A stretch of DNA of 64,000 nt from Valencia hispanica. Taxonomy: Eukaryota > Chordata > Actinopteri > Cyprinodontiformes > Valenciidae. Location of the stretch: the NCBI GenBank assembly GCA_963556495.2, contig OY747714.1, positions 50,591,041-50,655,040 of the forward strand, written 5' to 3'. The notes beneath the pieces are model-generated. The model was not told where the DNA came from. It made no database searches and was given only the letters and a program-made list of their open reading frames with translations. Shown here in pieces: positions 35,740 through 45,519 of the stretch. Positions within the stretch are counted from its first letter, which is position 1. Each line of letters opens with the position of its first letter. Both the position numbers and the translations under genes were made by a program.

Positions 35740-37005
35740 AGTGGACCTGGCATAAAATTCCCCGCGACGTTTTGGCCCTTTTTAGTCCCACTCTAAGTAC
35801 CTTAATACTGTATCAAAGGATCGTTAGCCGTAGCTCAGCCTTGTTGTAGAACTGCAGCTCCTACTAGGAGGCCCTTCTGTTAGCATTAGCACAGAACCAC
35901 AGAGTTTTGGTGGGCGGGGCCCAAGCCATGCGGCTCTATCGTCAATTGAGTCTCTAACGTCCGCATCCGATGAAACATTGACAGACATGCATTTGGCACC
36001 ACAAATTCATGGATTTGGCACCACAAATTGCCCAAATTCCAATATTATGTATGAAATGTAATTAGGTTTAGGCCTAATTATATTGTGTGTTGAACAATAA
36101 TCTGTTTACAAATTACAGGCCTAATAAAATATTTGATCATCCATCCACACATCCATCCGTCCTCATTACGTCTCTAGCTTCACCACGTCAAGAATTGGCT
36201 CAGTTATCAGCTACTATAACTATGTAATGGCGTTTCACAGAGAGACAAAGAGAGAGCAGGGAATGAATGCGCTGCGTGTTTAAAATAGCGTAAAAAAGAG
36301 AAACGAAACGCAATATGTGACGGTCGGTGTTGAATCTGTGGCGGTCGGAGTTTAATCTGTGGCGCACCTCCACAGATTCGTCATGTTTGGGAAACACTGG
36401 TATATAACAGCTAAAGGACATTATTGCGGAGATATACTTACTTGTATAAGGATATTTGCTGGTTCATGGAGGGTTGGTATTGATCCTGGTAAAAGTTTAA
36501 GACGATCTGCGAATCCACTGCTGCATTATCCTAAGTTAATAAAACATTCGTCAGAGAAATGTTTGCCCCAAACGACCAGGCGCTTCGGGTGTCGTTCGGA
36601 TACATTCCCTGCATAAATAAAGTCCATCCACAAGCTTTTCAGGGACTCGGAAATGTTGATTCGGTCTGGACTCCATGTTGTTAGTTAGTTGTTTGCCTTT
36701 TACCGTAGCTCTCGTTGTTTAGGTTGTAATACGCGCCATGGGGGGAGGGACTTGGAGAGTGTAGTTCAGAGAAGGGGGTAATTGGCTGGAACTCAGTGAC
36801 GACATATGCTGAAACGTGATGTCATATGCCGAACTGCAAAACAGCCCGTTTCTTAGTGCTAATTTCACTATGTAGGCAGACATACCCGGGGACAAAGGAA
36901 ACACTAATCGGTAGTTTTAACCCCTTAGGGGACATAGGCAGGCTGGGGAAACTAAAAAATATGACCAAAAAACTCAAAAAATGCACATTTCATGCCAGGG
37001 GCACT
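35740..37005. mobile_element. TTAA-target DNA element nested in the hAT element
   Basis: The ends read AGTGGACCTGGCATAAAAT at the left and, as complement, AGTGCCCCTGGCATGAAAT at the right. Each is bordered by TTAA (35736-35739 and 37006-37009). TTAA duplication is the signature of piggyBac-like (and Kolobok) elements. No transposase is visible, so this is a non-autonomous copy. Its interior includes a direct repeat of atttggcaccacaaatt near 35990-36030. Confidence 0.75.
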
Positions 37006-37202
37006 TTAAATTCAAACATTGACAACAAACCATTGTGAAATTCCATCAAAATCGGTTAAGAAATTACCAAGTTGTAGTCAATTTTGTAGAGAAGTCTGAA
37101 TCATAATCATCACAAAAACAACAAAGTATTTTTAACTGACTGAATTTATCAGGAATTGTGATTATTAACACATGAATACTGTGTAATTTACCAGTATTAC
37201 AC

Positions 37203-37439
37203 TCAGTGGGAGCAGTGTTGCTGTGCTTTAGACTTGAGGATGGCTGGAAGGTCGAGAGTGAACTTGCTGGTGGCGATGCAAAGGACATCACTGAGGTGTC
37301 TGTCGGCCATTTTGGTTCTACGTCTGCTTTTGTTCAGAGTTAACAGAGAAAATGTTTGCTCGCAGATGTACGTTGATTTGAACAGACTCGTCATTCTCTT
37401 TGCTTGGCGCCTCATCAGCGGAAACTTGGCCTTTTCCAA
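37203..37439 (-). pseudogene. hAT transposase C-terminal dimerisation remnant
   Basis: The minus strand reads MTSLFKSTYICEQTFSLL followed by KSRRRTKM and DRHLSDVLCIATSKFTLD. This is the hATC block as in Charlie-like transposases and their domesticated relatives. The upstream catalytic region is absent. Confidence 0.75.
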
Positions 37440-37981
37440 GCTCCGGTAAAAGTCAGGGAGGGAGAGAAGCTGAGGTTGATTCTTCTTGCTCTGATTGGAC
37501 GGGTGCCACTGCCTTGTTCAAGACAGCAGCGCCACTAAGCGTTTAAACTGAGAATTACATGCACTCAAGCGATTGATTCATAAGTGGGAGATAATCAACA
37601 TATTCAATTATACTTTTCGAATTTGCAACGGGCCAATTAAAATGGTCTGCAGGCTGCAGTTGGCCCACAAGCCGTGGTTTGGACACCCCTGGTCTACACA
37701 GAGCAAATATTAATCACAAATCATGCAAGGATCATGCAATGTCAGCATTCAGTTATTTCTCAGTCTCTATTGATTAACAATACGTTTATTTTCATCTTTA
37801 GTCAATTGTTTTTCTTTGTTATTCATTAAATATTTTGCAAATTATCTAATGCTCATGAAATTTTGAACCTGCAGGATTTTTTGTGTGGCCACTTTTAATT
37901 TTTAGAATCCAATTTTTAAAGATTTTATAGTGTGTACACTTTTGATTTCCTAAAACCCCGTTATGATGTATCGCAATACAG

Positions 37982-38585
37982 GAGGAGAACCTGAATGGAG
38001 AAGAACTAGGAGGAAATGAGGATCGAGGAGAACCAGGAGATGAAGACCGAGGAGAACCAGGAAGAAATTAAGATCAAGGAGAACCAGGAGGAAATGAAGG
38101 TCGAGGAGAACCAGGAAATGAAGATCGAGGAGAACCAGGAGGAAATGAAGATCGAGGAGAACCAGGAGGAAATGAAGGTCGAGGAGAACCAGGAGGAAAT
38201 GAAGATCGAGGAGAACCAGGAGGAAATGAAGATCGAGGAGAACCAGGAGGAAATGAAGATCGAGGAGAACCAGGAGGAAATGAAGATCGAGGAGAACCAG
38301 GAGGAAATGAAGATCGAGGAGAACCAGGAGATGAAGATCGAGGAGAACCAGGAGATGAAGATCGGGGAGAACCAGGAGGAAATGAAGATCGAGGAGAACC
38401 AGGAGGAGATGAAGACTGATGTGAAGCAGGAGGAGATCCAGGAGATGAAGACTGAGGTGAAGCAGGAGGAGATCCAGGAGATGAAGACTGAGGTGAAGCA
38501 GGAGGAGAACCAGGACCAAGAACCAGACCACTATTCTCTGAACACGACAAACTGGACCCAACCAGCCGCCTCCTCTGGTCTACAG
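37982..38585 (+). CDS. ZNF unit 2, charged tandem-repeat exon
   Basis: A candidate acceptor AG lies at 37980-37981, and the exon ends at 38585 before GTCAGT, in phase 0. The frame that joins the finger exon has stops upstream of 38016, so translation probably starts at ATG 38016 (purine at -3), giving about 190 residues from this exon. The repeats are nine-residue EENQEEMKI and eight-residue variants, passing into MKTEVKQEE units. The exon closes with the unique EPDHYSLN...PAASSGLQ stretch shared with unit 1. Spliced to 45520-47295 this gives a protein of about 781 residues. If earlier coding exons exist, the upstream stops would instead be disabling. The repeats are also open on the other strand, an effect of the repeat composition. 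Confidence 0.7.
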
Positions 38586-38704
38586 GTCAGTGTTCACGTC
38601 TATCAGTTTTACAGGAATCAGAAATTGACATGAAATCAACAAAAGTTTCTAAACTTTATTTTCTGTACTGACCAAAGTTCTGCTCAATTTTTAACGCTTG
38701 TTTT

Positions 38705-38975
38705 TCAACGGGGCAGTGTAGCACTCAGGAGAAGCCCAGCAGATTTACTTTCACAAGTGGAGCATTACAGCTTTCACTAGAACGCTCCACTCTACAAAAA
38801 CAACTGTATTAGAAACTGCTTTGGGTTGGATTCAAATGCTATGGACGTGGAGACAAAAAAGAAAGGGAAAATAAAAATAATGAAGAAAGGTGGGAGAAAA
38901 AGTTACAATGGAAAGAGAGAGGTGAGAATAAGGGTGAATAAGAAGGATAAAGAAAATAGAATAGAAGAAAGCAGC
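38705..38975 (-). mobile_element. 5'-truncated copy of the GC-rich retroelement (3' end)
   Basis: The reverse complement of this segment matches the last about 270 bases of the element ending at 44616, for example the cttgtgaaagtaaatct block and the atgttatggac(a/g)(c/t)ggagac block. Only the 3' end is present, as expected of a retroelement that truncates at its 5' end. Confidence 0.7.
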
Positions 38976-39021
38976 CTAGAAGTTTGATTCTACACCTGCA
39001 GAGGAAAAAATGAGAACAGAG

Positions 39022-39082
39022 AAATGGATGGATGGATGGTTGGTTGGGGTTGGTTGGTTGGTTGGATGGTTGGTTGGTTGGT
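39022..39082. repeat. (TGGA/TGGT)n microsatellite
   Basis: Tetranucleotide run, tggatgga followed by ttggttgg. Confidence 0.9.
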
Positions 39083-39254
39083 ACACACCTTCTCATTCAG
39101 AGTTTTCTTTATTTTCATGACTACAAAAAAGTGTGAAAAAACTGAAAACATTTCAGGTGACTACCTCTTGAAGCTCATCAAGAGAATGCCAAGAGTGTGC
39201 AAAGCAGTAATCAAAGCAAAAGGTGGCTACTTTGAAGAACCTATAATATGAGAT

Positions 39255-39750
39255 ATACACTCAACAAAAATATAAACGCAACACCTTTGTTTCTGCTCCC
39301 ATTTTTCATGAGATGGACTTAAAGATCTAAAATTCATTCCAGATACACAATATTACCATTTCTCTCAAACATTGTTCACAAATCAGTCTAAATGTGTGAT
39401 AGTCAGCACTTCTGCTTTGCTGAGATAATCCATCCCATCTCACAGGTGTGCCACATCAAGATGCTGATCTGACATCATGATTAGTGCAAAGGTGTACCTT
39501 ATACTGCCCACAATAAAAGGCCACCCTGGAATGTGCAGTTTTGTCTCACAGCAAAATGCCACAGATGCCACAAGCATTGAGGGAGCGTGCAATTGGCATG
39601 CTGACAGCAGGAATGTCAACCAGATCTGTTGCTTGTGCATTGAATGTTCATTTCTCCACCATAAGCCGTCTCCAAAGGCGTTTCAGAGAATATGGCAGTA
39701 CATCTAACCGGCCTCACAACCGCAGACCACGTGTAACCACACCAGCCCAT
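39255..39750 (+). mobile_element. Tc1/mariner element, 5' part
   Basis: Starts with a TA-bordered terminus, actcaacaaaaatataaacg. The transposase begins at ATG 39556 with a paired-type helix-turn-helix (ALRERAIGMLTAGMSTRSVA...FSTISRLQRRFREYG) and the GRPR-like hook N-R-R-P-R-V-T-T-P. Sequence is lost at 39750, replaced by an AT run. The catalytic DDE domain is absent. Confidence 0.8.
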
Positions 39751-39806
39751 TTATATATATATATATAAATATATATAGCGCCAATTCACAATAGATGTCA
39801 TCATAA

Positions 39807-40480
39807 TAGGGATGTGTACCGAAACCCGGTTTTATATTGGTCCTGGGACTGATTCTGACGGTCCACCCGGACCGATAAGCTTCAGCCTTATCGGTCCTCT
39901 TAACGGTAAAATTAAGGTGGTAATCATGTTTTGCGGGAGATCTAAACACAAGCCAAACACTGTATTGCAGCCCACTCCTCCTTAACAAGCACACACGCTG
40001 CAGGGACGGAGTGGCGACTGCTGCACGCTCACGTGTGTGTTCGCCTTACAGATACGATGGCAGAGCGAACGAAAAGATCCAAAATTTGGCTTCATTTCAC
40101 GAAAATAGATGCCGACAATGCACGCTGTCACATGTGTAATAAAAGTTTTGCTTGCAAAGGCGGGAACACAAGTAGTTTGACCAAACACCTTGCCTAAATA
40201 CTCCACCTACAAACCAAAAGATGCGCTGTGTTTGACCGCCAGAGTGCTGCAGCAACAACAACCCCTGAATCAGATACAACAGGTATTAATGTTTGTATGC
40301 AAAGCAAACACGTGAAGCATGGACATAAGTTTGCCATTTCATTCTTACAATTAATAAATGCTGTATATTTTTGAACAACAGCTTCCTTCTTATCTAAGTT
40401 AAAAATACGGAACAAACAAGCTTCACAGAATCATTAAAAAACATCTCATCTCTTATACAGGAATGGAGGGTGTGTGTGTG
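39807..40480 (+). mobile_element. hAT element, BED-finger 5' part
   Basis: A terminus-like sequence, tagggatgtgtaccgaaacc, at 39807 precedes a BED zinc-finger exon (40057-40282). No catalytic region follows before a TG repeat and L2 sequence. Confidence 0.6.
40057..40282 (+). pseudogene. BED-type zinc-finger exon of a hAT transposase
   Basis: Starts at ATG 40057 and reads SKIWLHFTKI followed by CHMCNKSF and SLTKHLA, with the C-C-H ligands of a BED finger. A one-base insertion makes a stop (TAA, about 40195) right after the His; in the next frame the sequence continues to a possible donor (caacag/GTATTA) at about 40283. BED fingers bind DNA in hAT transposases and ZBED proteins. Confidence 0.7.
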
Positions 40481-40488
40481 TGTGTGTT
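40470..40488. repeat. (TG)n microsatellite
   Basis: Pure TG run. Confidence 0.9.
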
Positions 40489-40686
40489 TGGACAGGGAGG
40501 TGGCTGATCCCTCACTCCAGGGCGGCTCAAGTAGGAGATAGCCTGTAGGACCAGGGTCATAAAACTTATCTCTGGGCCAAGATGGAGGAAGGCACAGCGA
40601 ATAAGGACACAAAGGGCCATAAAACTAGCTTTGGCTAAAATGGGGTAGAGCATGTGGTGTGTACTGTCCACGTAGAAGCCAACAGC

Positions 40687-41440
40687 TTTAACTAACAGAC
40701 AAAGAAAAAAGCAGTTCAGAGTTTCAGCAGCTCTACACTCGTCAGGAAGTTTGTTCCAGATGAAGGGAGCATAGAAACTGAAAGCTGCTTCTCCATGTTT
40801 AGTTCTGAGTCTAGGGATGTTTAGTAGGCTAGAGTTGGAGGACCTGAGTGGTCTTGGTGGTTGGTACCATGACAACAGGTCTTCAACATATTTTGATGCT
40901 AAGCCATGTAATGATTCATAAACTAGTAAAAGTATTTAGAAGTCTATTCTCTGAGCTACAGGGAGCCAGTGTAAGGACTTTAGAACTGGGGTGATGTGCT
41001 CTACTTTCCTGGTTCTAGTGAGGAACACGAGCAGCAGCGTTCTGGATCAGCTGCAGCTGTCTGATTGACTTTTTAGGCAGACCTGTTAAGATGCTGTTGC
41101 AGTAATCAATCCGACTAAAGATAAACGCATGGATGAGTCTTTCAAGGTCCTATTGCGACATCAGTCCTTTAATCCTAAAAATGTTCTTTAGGTGATAGAA
41201 GGCTGACCTTGTTATTGACCTTTATGTGACCCTGGAGGTTCAGGTCTGAGTCCATTACTACACCTGAATTTCTGGCCTGATCAGTAGTTTCTAGCTTTAT
41301 TAACTGAAGCTGTGTGCTGACTCTTGATTGTTCCTCAATTACTTCAGTTGTGTTTCTATTCAGCTGGAGAAGGTTATGGCACATCCATCCATTTATTTGG
41401 TCGATGCATTGATTTTGGTATTGAATGGGTGACATTGTAA
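40687..41440 (-). mobile_element. L2-like LINE reverse transcriptase C-terminal fragment
   Basis: The minus strand reads INGWMCHNLLQLN, DSDLNLQGHIKVNNK (41175-41435), then the HITPVL-type region and PPRPLRSSNSSLLNIPRLRTK at 40760-40875. A closely related copy is at 4488-5230. The 3' untranslated tail is missing. It lies head-to-head with a + strand L2 fragment starting near 41450. Confidence 0.8.
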
Positions 41441-41449
41441 TGTAAAGCT

Positions 41450-41510
41450 GACCCAGTTAATTACAGACCTATATCTAACCTTCCTTTCTTATCTAAAATC
41501 CTTGAGAAAA
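41450..41510 (+). mobile_element. L2-like LINE fragment, left part of an interrupted copy
   Basis: Encodes NYRPISNLPFLSKILEK-type sequence up to the insertion point of the GC-rich element. The last 17 bases are repeated at 44617-44633. Confidence 0.85.
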
Positions 41511-44500
41511 TGCAGCCATCAGGTGACTCCTGATGGCTGCATGCGGTGCCTTGGGGGGGTTGCACTGGCGGACATGGGTTACTGGCCTGGTGGCCGTGCT
41601 GCGCCTGGGTAGGGTCTTGGGTGGGCCTGGGGATTCGGGGTTAGGGGGCGCCGCGCCCCCTAGCTGTGGTCCTGGCTGGGGGTCGGCCGGCGTGGGGTCT
41701 CTGTTGGCTGTGGGGGTCGTGGCCGGCCAGCGGCCAGCATGTGCAGCCGCCTCTCTTTTTTTCTCTGGGCCGATTGTCATCGCCAGTCCCTGTATGGCGT
41801 CTCGCCTTGTTTACTGTTTGGGGTGCCTGGCTGCTGGTCGCGGCGGCTGGGTGCCGTTTCTGGGCCGGATCAGTCCTTTTTTGCACTGGACTTGGCTCCT
41901 GGGTCTTTGTCTTTGTGTGGGGCGCTGGGGTTGGGCAGTTGGCCGGGATTGGTCGGACTTGCGGGTGGACTGGCCGTGTTGTGGGCGTGCAGGGCAGGTG
42001 GGTGGGGCGCTGGGTTTGGTCTCCTGCTGGGCCGTTGAGCGAACTCAACCTGGGTGTCTAGTGTCTTTTGTGTTTTGAGAGTAGAGCGAATGTCAGGGTG
42101 GGTTTAGTTCCCCTTCTGGGATGGGGCTGGGGGGACTGCCTTGGGGTCCGTGGGGCTTTGTGGTGCTGTGGCCGTGGGCCCCGGGTCGGACGTGCCATGG
42201 CCTCCCTCCCCTGGTGGATCCCGGTGAACAGCGGTGCCTATTGGGGTCAGTGGGGGAGCTGGCTCGCTGGGAAGACATTTTGTCTCCCAGTCCTTCCCTC
42301 CCCATCCCCGAACACCTCTGTCCACCCGCTCCATCACTTTAAAACTCATATAGGGTCTTGGGGCATGGGCACATCACTGGGGTGCGAGGAGGGGCTTCCC
42401 TCCTCGCTATCCCGTGGTGTCCTGGGTCCCAATTTTAATATACAACTTAGACACTCCCACTTATAACATTCTCACACGACACATATGTAGGGACTTTGGG
42501 GTGGGCACACTTTTCGGCATCCAGAGGGGGAGCGGTACAATCAGCTTCACCTCTGGTGCCGGTGCCCACTGTTAAACCACATATAGACACTGAGGGCTCG
42601 GGGTGGGGGGTGGGGGATGTGTGGCTGCCTTCCCCACATCTCACCCCTCTGTTTTAAATGCACATTATAACAACACGCATCAACACCATACTCGAGCGGG
42701 AGGATGGAGGCTAGGGGTCTTTTCACACCCCTGTTCGCTACGGGCCATCAGGGGTTGGGGTACGGAGGAGGACAGGCGGTCTGGTTGGGGTCCTGGGCTG
42801 TCGGGCTGCTTTCCCACTGTGGGGCCCTTGGCGGTCTGCTTGTCTCCGTCCTAGAAGGTAGGGGGTCCACCTCCCGGGTCCGGGGGCTAGTGGCTCTACT
42901 GGGGCATCGGTACCTGGACCTGGGAGCATAAAGTGTGCATGGGGTGTGTGAGTGAGGGTACAGCGTCATTTTTTTTGGGTGTCTTGGTGAGTCAGTGAGA
43001 ATGTATGGGTTTAAGAGGGAGGGAACGTATGACTGTGTCTGTATGTCTTTGTCTACCTGTCAGGTTGGATCTTGGTCTGCCCCCTCGCCTGGCGCACCTC
43101 AGGCCGTACACTTAATGGGGGGCCTATTTCCCCTCCGTCCCTCCCCGCCGGTGACGGGGGCCCCTGCCTGCCGGTGCATCGGTGGTCAATGCGGTTCGGA
43201 CCTGGTGCGTGCCTGGCCGGGCCTGGGGGGGCCGGTGTGTCGGTCGGCCGATGCGCTGGGCCGATATCTTCCTTTGGTTGGTTGTGGCACCTCTTTTAGA
43301 GGTGCCAGGTTTGGGATTGTTGGGTGGTGCCTGCTCGGTGGCTCGGCGGGATGCGGATCCGGCGTCTCTGCTCGTTTGATCACCTGTTCTGTGCGCACCG
43401 TGCGTGGTCGGTTCATTGGCGGGTTGGACCGGCCCTGGCCCTCGTTGGATGCCTGGTCTCGGCGCCCTGCGTTGCGCGGGATCAGGACCCGGGAGCTGGT
43501 ACAACTTGGCGTCCAGATGCTGGCTGAGCCCGGCCTGGGGATGCTGTCCGTCCCCTGCGGCTATTGGTGGGGCGCTGGGATGTTGGCGGTGGGGATTGGC
43601 CTATGGCGGAGGCGGCGCGTGGCGGCCGGTGGCCGGCCGCGGCCCCTGCAGTGCCGGGGGCCCCTCGTCGGCCGGTCCCTTGTCGGGTCCCTGCTGGGGG
43701 GTTTTGTGCCCCTGGGCCCCGGCTCCCCCGGTCCGTTGACTGGCCCGCCCCGGCGCGGCCGGTCGCCGGCGGGGCCCGTGGGCTCGTCACTGCTGCCCCC
43801 CGGGCCCCTGCATAGTGACCGCTGGATGTTCCCCTGGGGTTCTCCTTTGGTCCTCTCTTGGGGGATGCGGTCGGCCCCGCCCGGGTCCGCCTGGGGCTCT
43901 GGTGGTCCTTTGGACGTCTTTGCTCCGATCTCCTTCATGTCTGCATCGATTCCTGGGAGACGGATTGATGCCTGCTCACACCAACTATCGAACACTCTTA
44001 TGGAGAAACCTTATATGCACCAGCATGCTAACACACACACATAGATGTGGGGTCTCTGGTGTTTAAGGAAATATTCTTGGGCTGAGGTTATCATTACTAG
44101 AGCTTGATTAATCGGTACCATTAGTTTTTCTGTGACATTGTTGTTGTATTTTTATATCTATTTTTGTGTGATGTGGTTGTGTAATTCTTAGTTCACAATG
44201 TTTGGTTGGTTTTGTCGATTTTCCTTTTTCGTGTTTTGTTTAGTTTTTCCCCCTCTCTCAGCCGTCCTGTGGGTATGGAGGCAGACTTCAATGTCTTCCT
44301 GTGTTTTCTTTGTTCCCCTTCCTCTCTTGTATTTTCAACTCACCCTCTCTCTTGACTTTTTGTTTCCTACCTCTCTTCTTCATCTTCCTTCTTTCTTCTC
44401 CCTAATTTTCCGTCTCCGTGTCCATAACATCAGGAAATAAAAACCCCAGCAATTCATGATAAAGATTTTTCACACATATATCAAGTGGAGGACTATAGCA

Positions 44501-44616
44501 AAAGCTGTACTGCTCCGCTTGTGAAAGTAAATCTGTTGGGCTTCTACTTGGTACTCAGACACCAATTCTGAGCTCCAAACTGCCAAACGGGACACGTAAA
44601 AAAAAAAACAATAAAA
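41511..44616 (+). mobile_element. GC-rich, hairpin-bearing retroelement of unrecognised family
   Basis: This block of about 3.1 kb interrupts an L2 copy and is flanked by the 17-bp duplication taaaatccttgagaaaa (41494-41510 and 44617-44633). It ends in an A-rich tail (44597-44616). Long duplication plus A tail indicates target-primed insertion with + polarity. The first 31 bases form a perfect 13-bp stem with a 5-nt loop. Other perfect stems lie at 41642-41662, 42384-42407 and 43285-43307. G-runs at 41607-41648 fit a G-quadruplex. Three imperfect repeats at about 42345, 42478 and 42578 share acatat(a/g) followed by a G-rich block. The 3' 500 bases are T/C-rich and not GC-rich. Long frames here follow base composition, and I recognise no protein. 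It may be non-autonomous or have a large non-coding 5' region. Confidence 0.75.
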
Positions 44617-44633
44617 TAAAATCCTTGAGAAAA

Positions 44634-44908
44634 AACAGTAACGAGCTGTTTGAAGAGTTTCAGTCAGGTTTTAGAGCTCATCATAGCACTGAAACAGCAC
44701 TGGTGAAGGTTACTAATGATATTCTCATGGCCTCAGATAATGGACTGGTGTCTGTTCTGGTTTTGTTAGATCTCAGTGCTGCTTTTGACACAGTCGATCA
44801 TAATATTCTTGTAGAAAGGCTTGAACATTTTGCAAGGATCAAAGGAACAGGACTAGGCTGGTTTAAATCATTTTAGTGTAACAGATTCTAGTTTGTTCAT
44901 GTAAATCA
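44634..44908 (+). mobile_element. L2-like LINE fragment, right part of the interrupted copy
   Basis: Continues NSNELFEEFQSGFRAHHSTETALVK and LLDLSAAFDTVDHNI to GLGWFKS. About 30 bases of the consensus are missing at the junction with the left part. It ends near 44908. Confidence 0.85.
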
Positions 44909-45347
44909 AATATTTGCTCTTATGGGTCCTGTGCTCCACTCTGTGAAGCAATGAAACACAGGCTGGAAAGCATAGGCTTCAAAGGCCAGACTCACCCCAC
45001 AGTGGAGATGATGTGGAGCAAAGGGACAGTTGGCACTAGTTTTAGCAGACGATGGACACCACACAACCTGGTCTAGGGCAGACAGCCGGCCCAGACAGGT
45101 GGCTGTATGGCTACAATCGACTGACGTTAACAGAATAAAAGGAAAAGAAAGAAAGAATAGATACAGCACTGCTTCTAGCGATAACCAGTTTACAACACAG
45201 AGCATACAACACTCAAAGCCAGCATGCAACGACGATAATTGGCGATTACTAAACAGTGGTTTACAAGTTCACAAACTTATATCAACCAACAGAAAGACGG
45301 GATCTAACCCGTCGGACCTAACTCCTCTACCCAGACGGATTGAGATG
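44909..45347 (-). repeat. Dispersed LTR-like repeat, inverted relative to 1733-1880
   Basis: The reverse complement from 45347 matches 1733-1880, then diverges. The ZNF intron resumes at about 45350, so the right boundary is clear. No protein is recognised in it. Confidence 0.6.
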
Positions 45348-45519
45348 TTACCTTTATGTCCTTTTAAGTTTTAAATTGTGTAAGCTTATATATCTGAATA
45401 AAAGATGTTTTCAAATTCTGCCTGTGTTGGATGTGTGTCTCTTACAAATATAAAAAGTGGTCAGTGTGTCAAATGTGCAGCTGTAAAAAAAGTATTTCTG
45501 TCCCTTTTTGTAATCATAG

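Larger units (their letters stand above)
35383..37691 (-). mobile_element. hAT (Charlie-like) element with perfect 8-bp target duplication
   Basis: The ends are inverted, CAGGGGTGTCCAAACC at 35383 and its complement ending at 37691. They are flanked on both sides by gtctacac (35375-35382 and 37692-37699), the 8-bp duplication typical of hAT insertion. Internally only the C-terminal dimerisation region of the transposase remains (37203-37439), and a TTAA-target element is inserted at 35740-37005. Confidence 0.9.

Noticed and set aside
37950..38561. Long minus-strand frames across the charged-repeat exon (leucine-rich LLDLHFLLV repeats and GSPRSSFPP repeats)
   Set aside because: They are mirror images of a tandem repeat with no stops on either strand. 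The + strand frame has the splice donor, joins in phase to the finger exon and is conserved in unit 1.
42995..44044. A 349-codon frame and several overlapping frames in the GC-rich block
   Set aside because: Frames are open on both strands because high GC removes stop codons; the proline/glycine/arginine-rich products show no domain.
38705..44585. One large DNA transposon bounded by about 270-bp inverted repeats
   Set aside because: The right arm belongs to an element precisely bounded at 41511 by a 17-bp target duplication and has an A tail, so the left arm is better explained as a separate truncated copy in opposite orientation.
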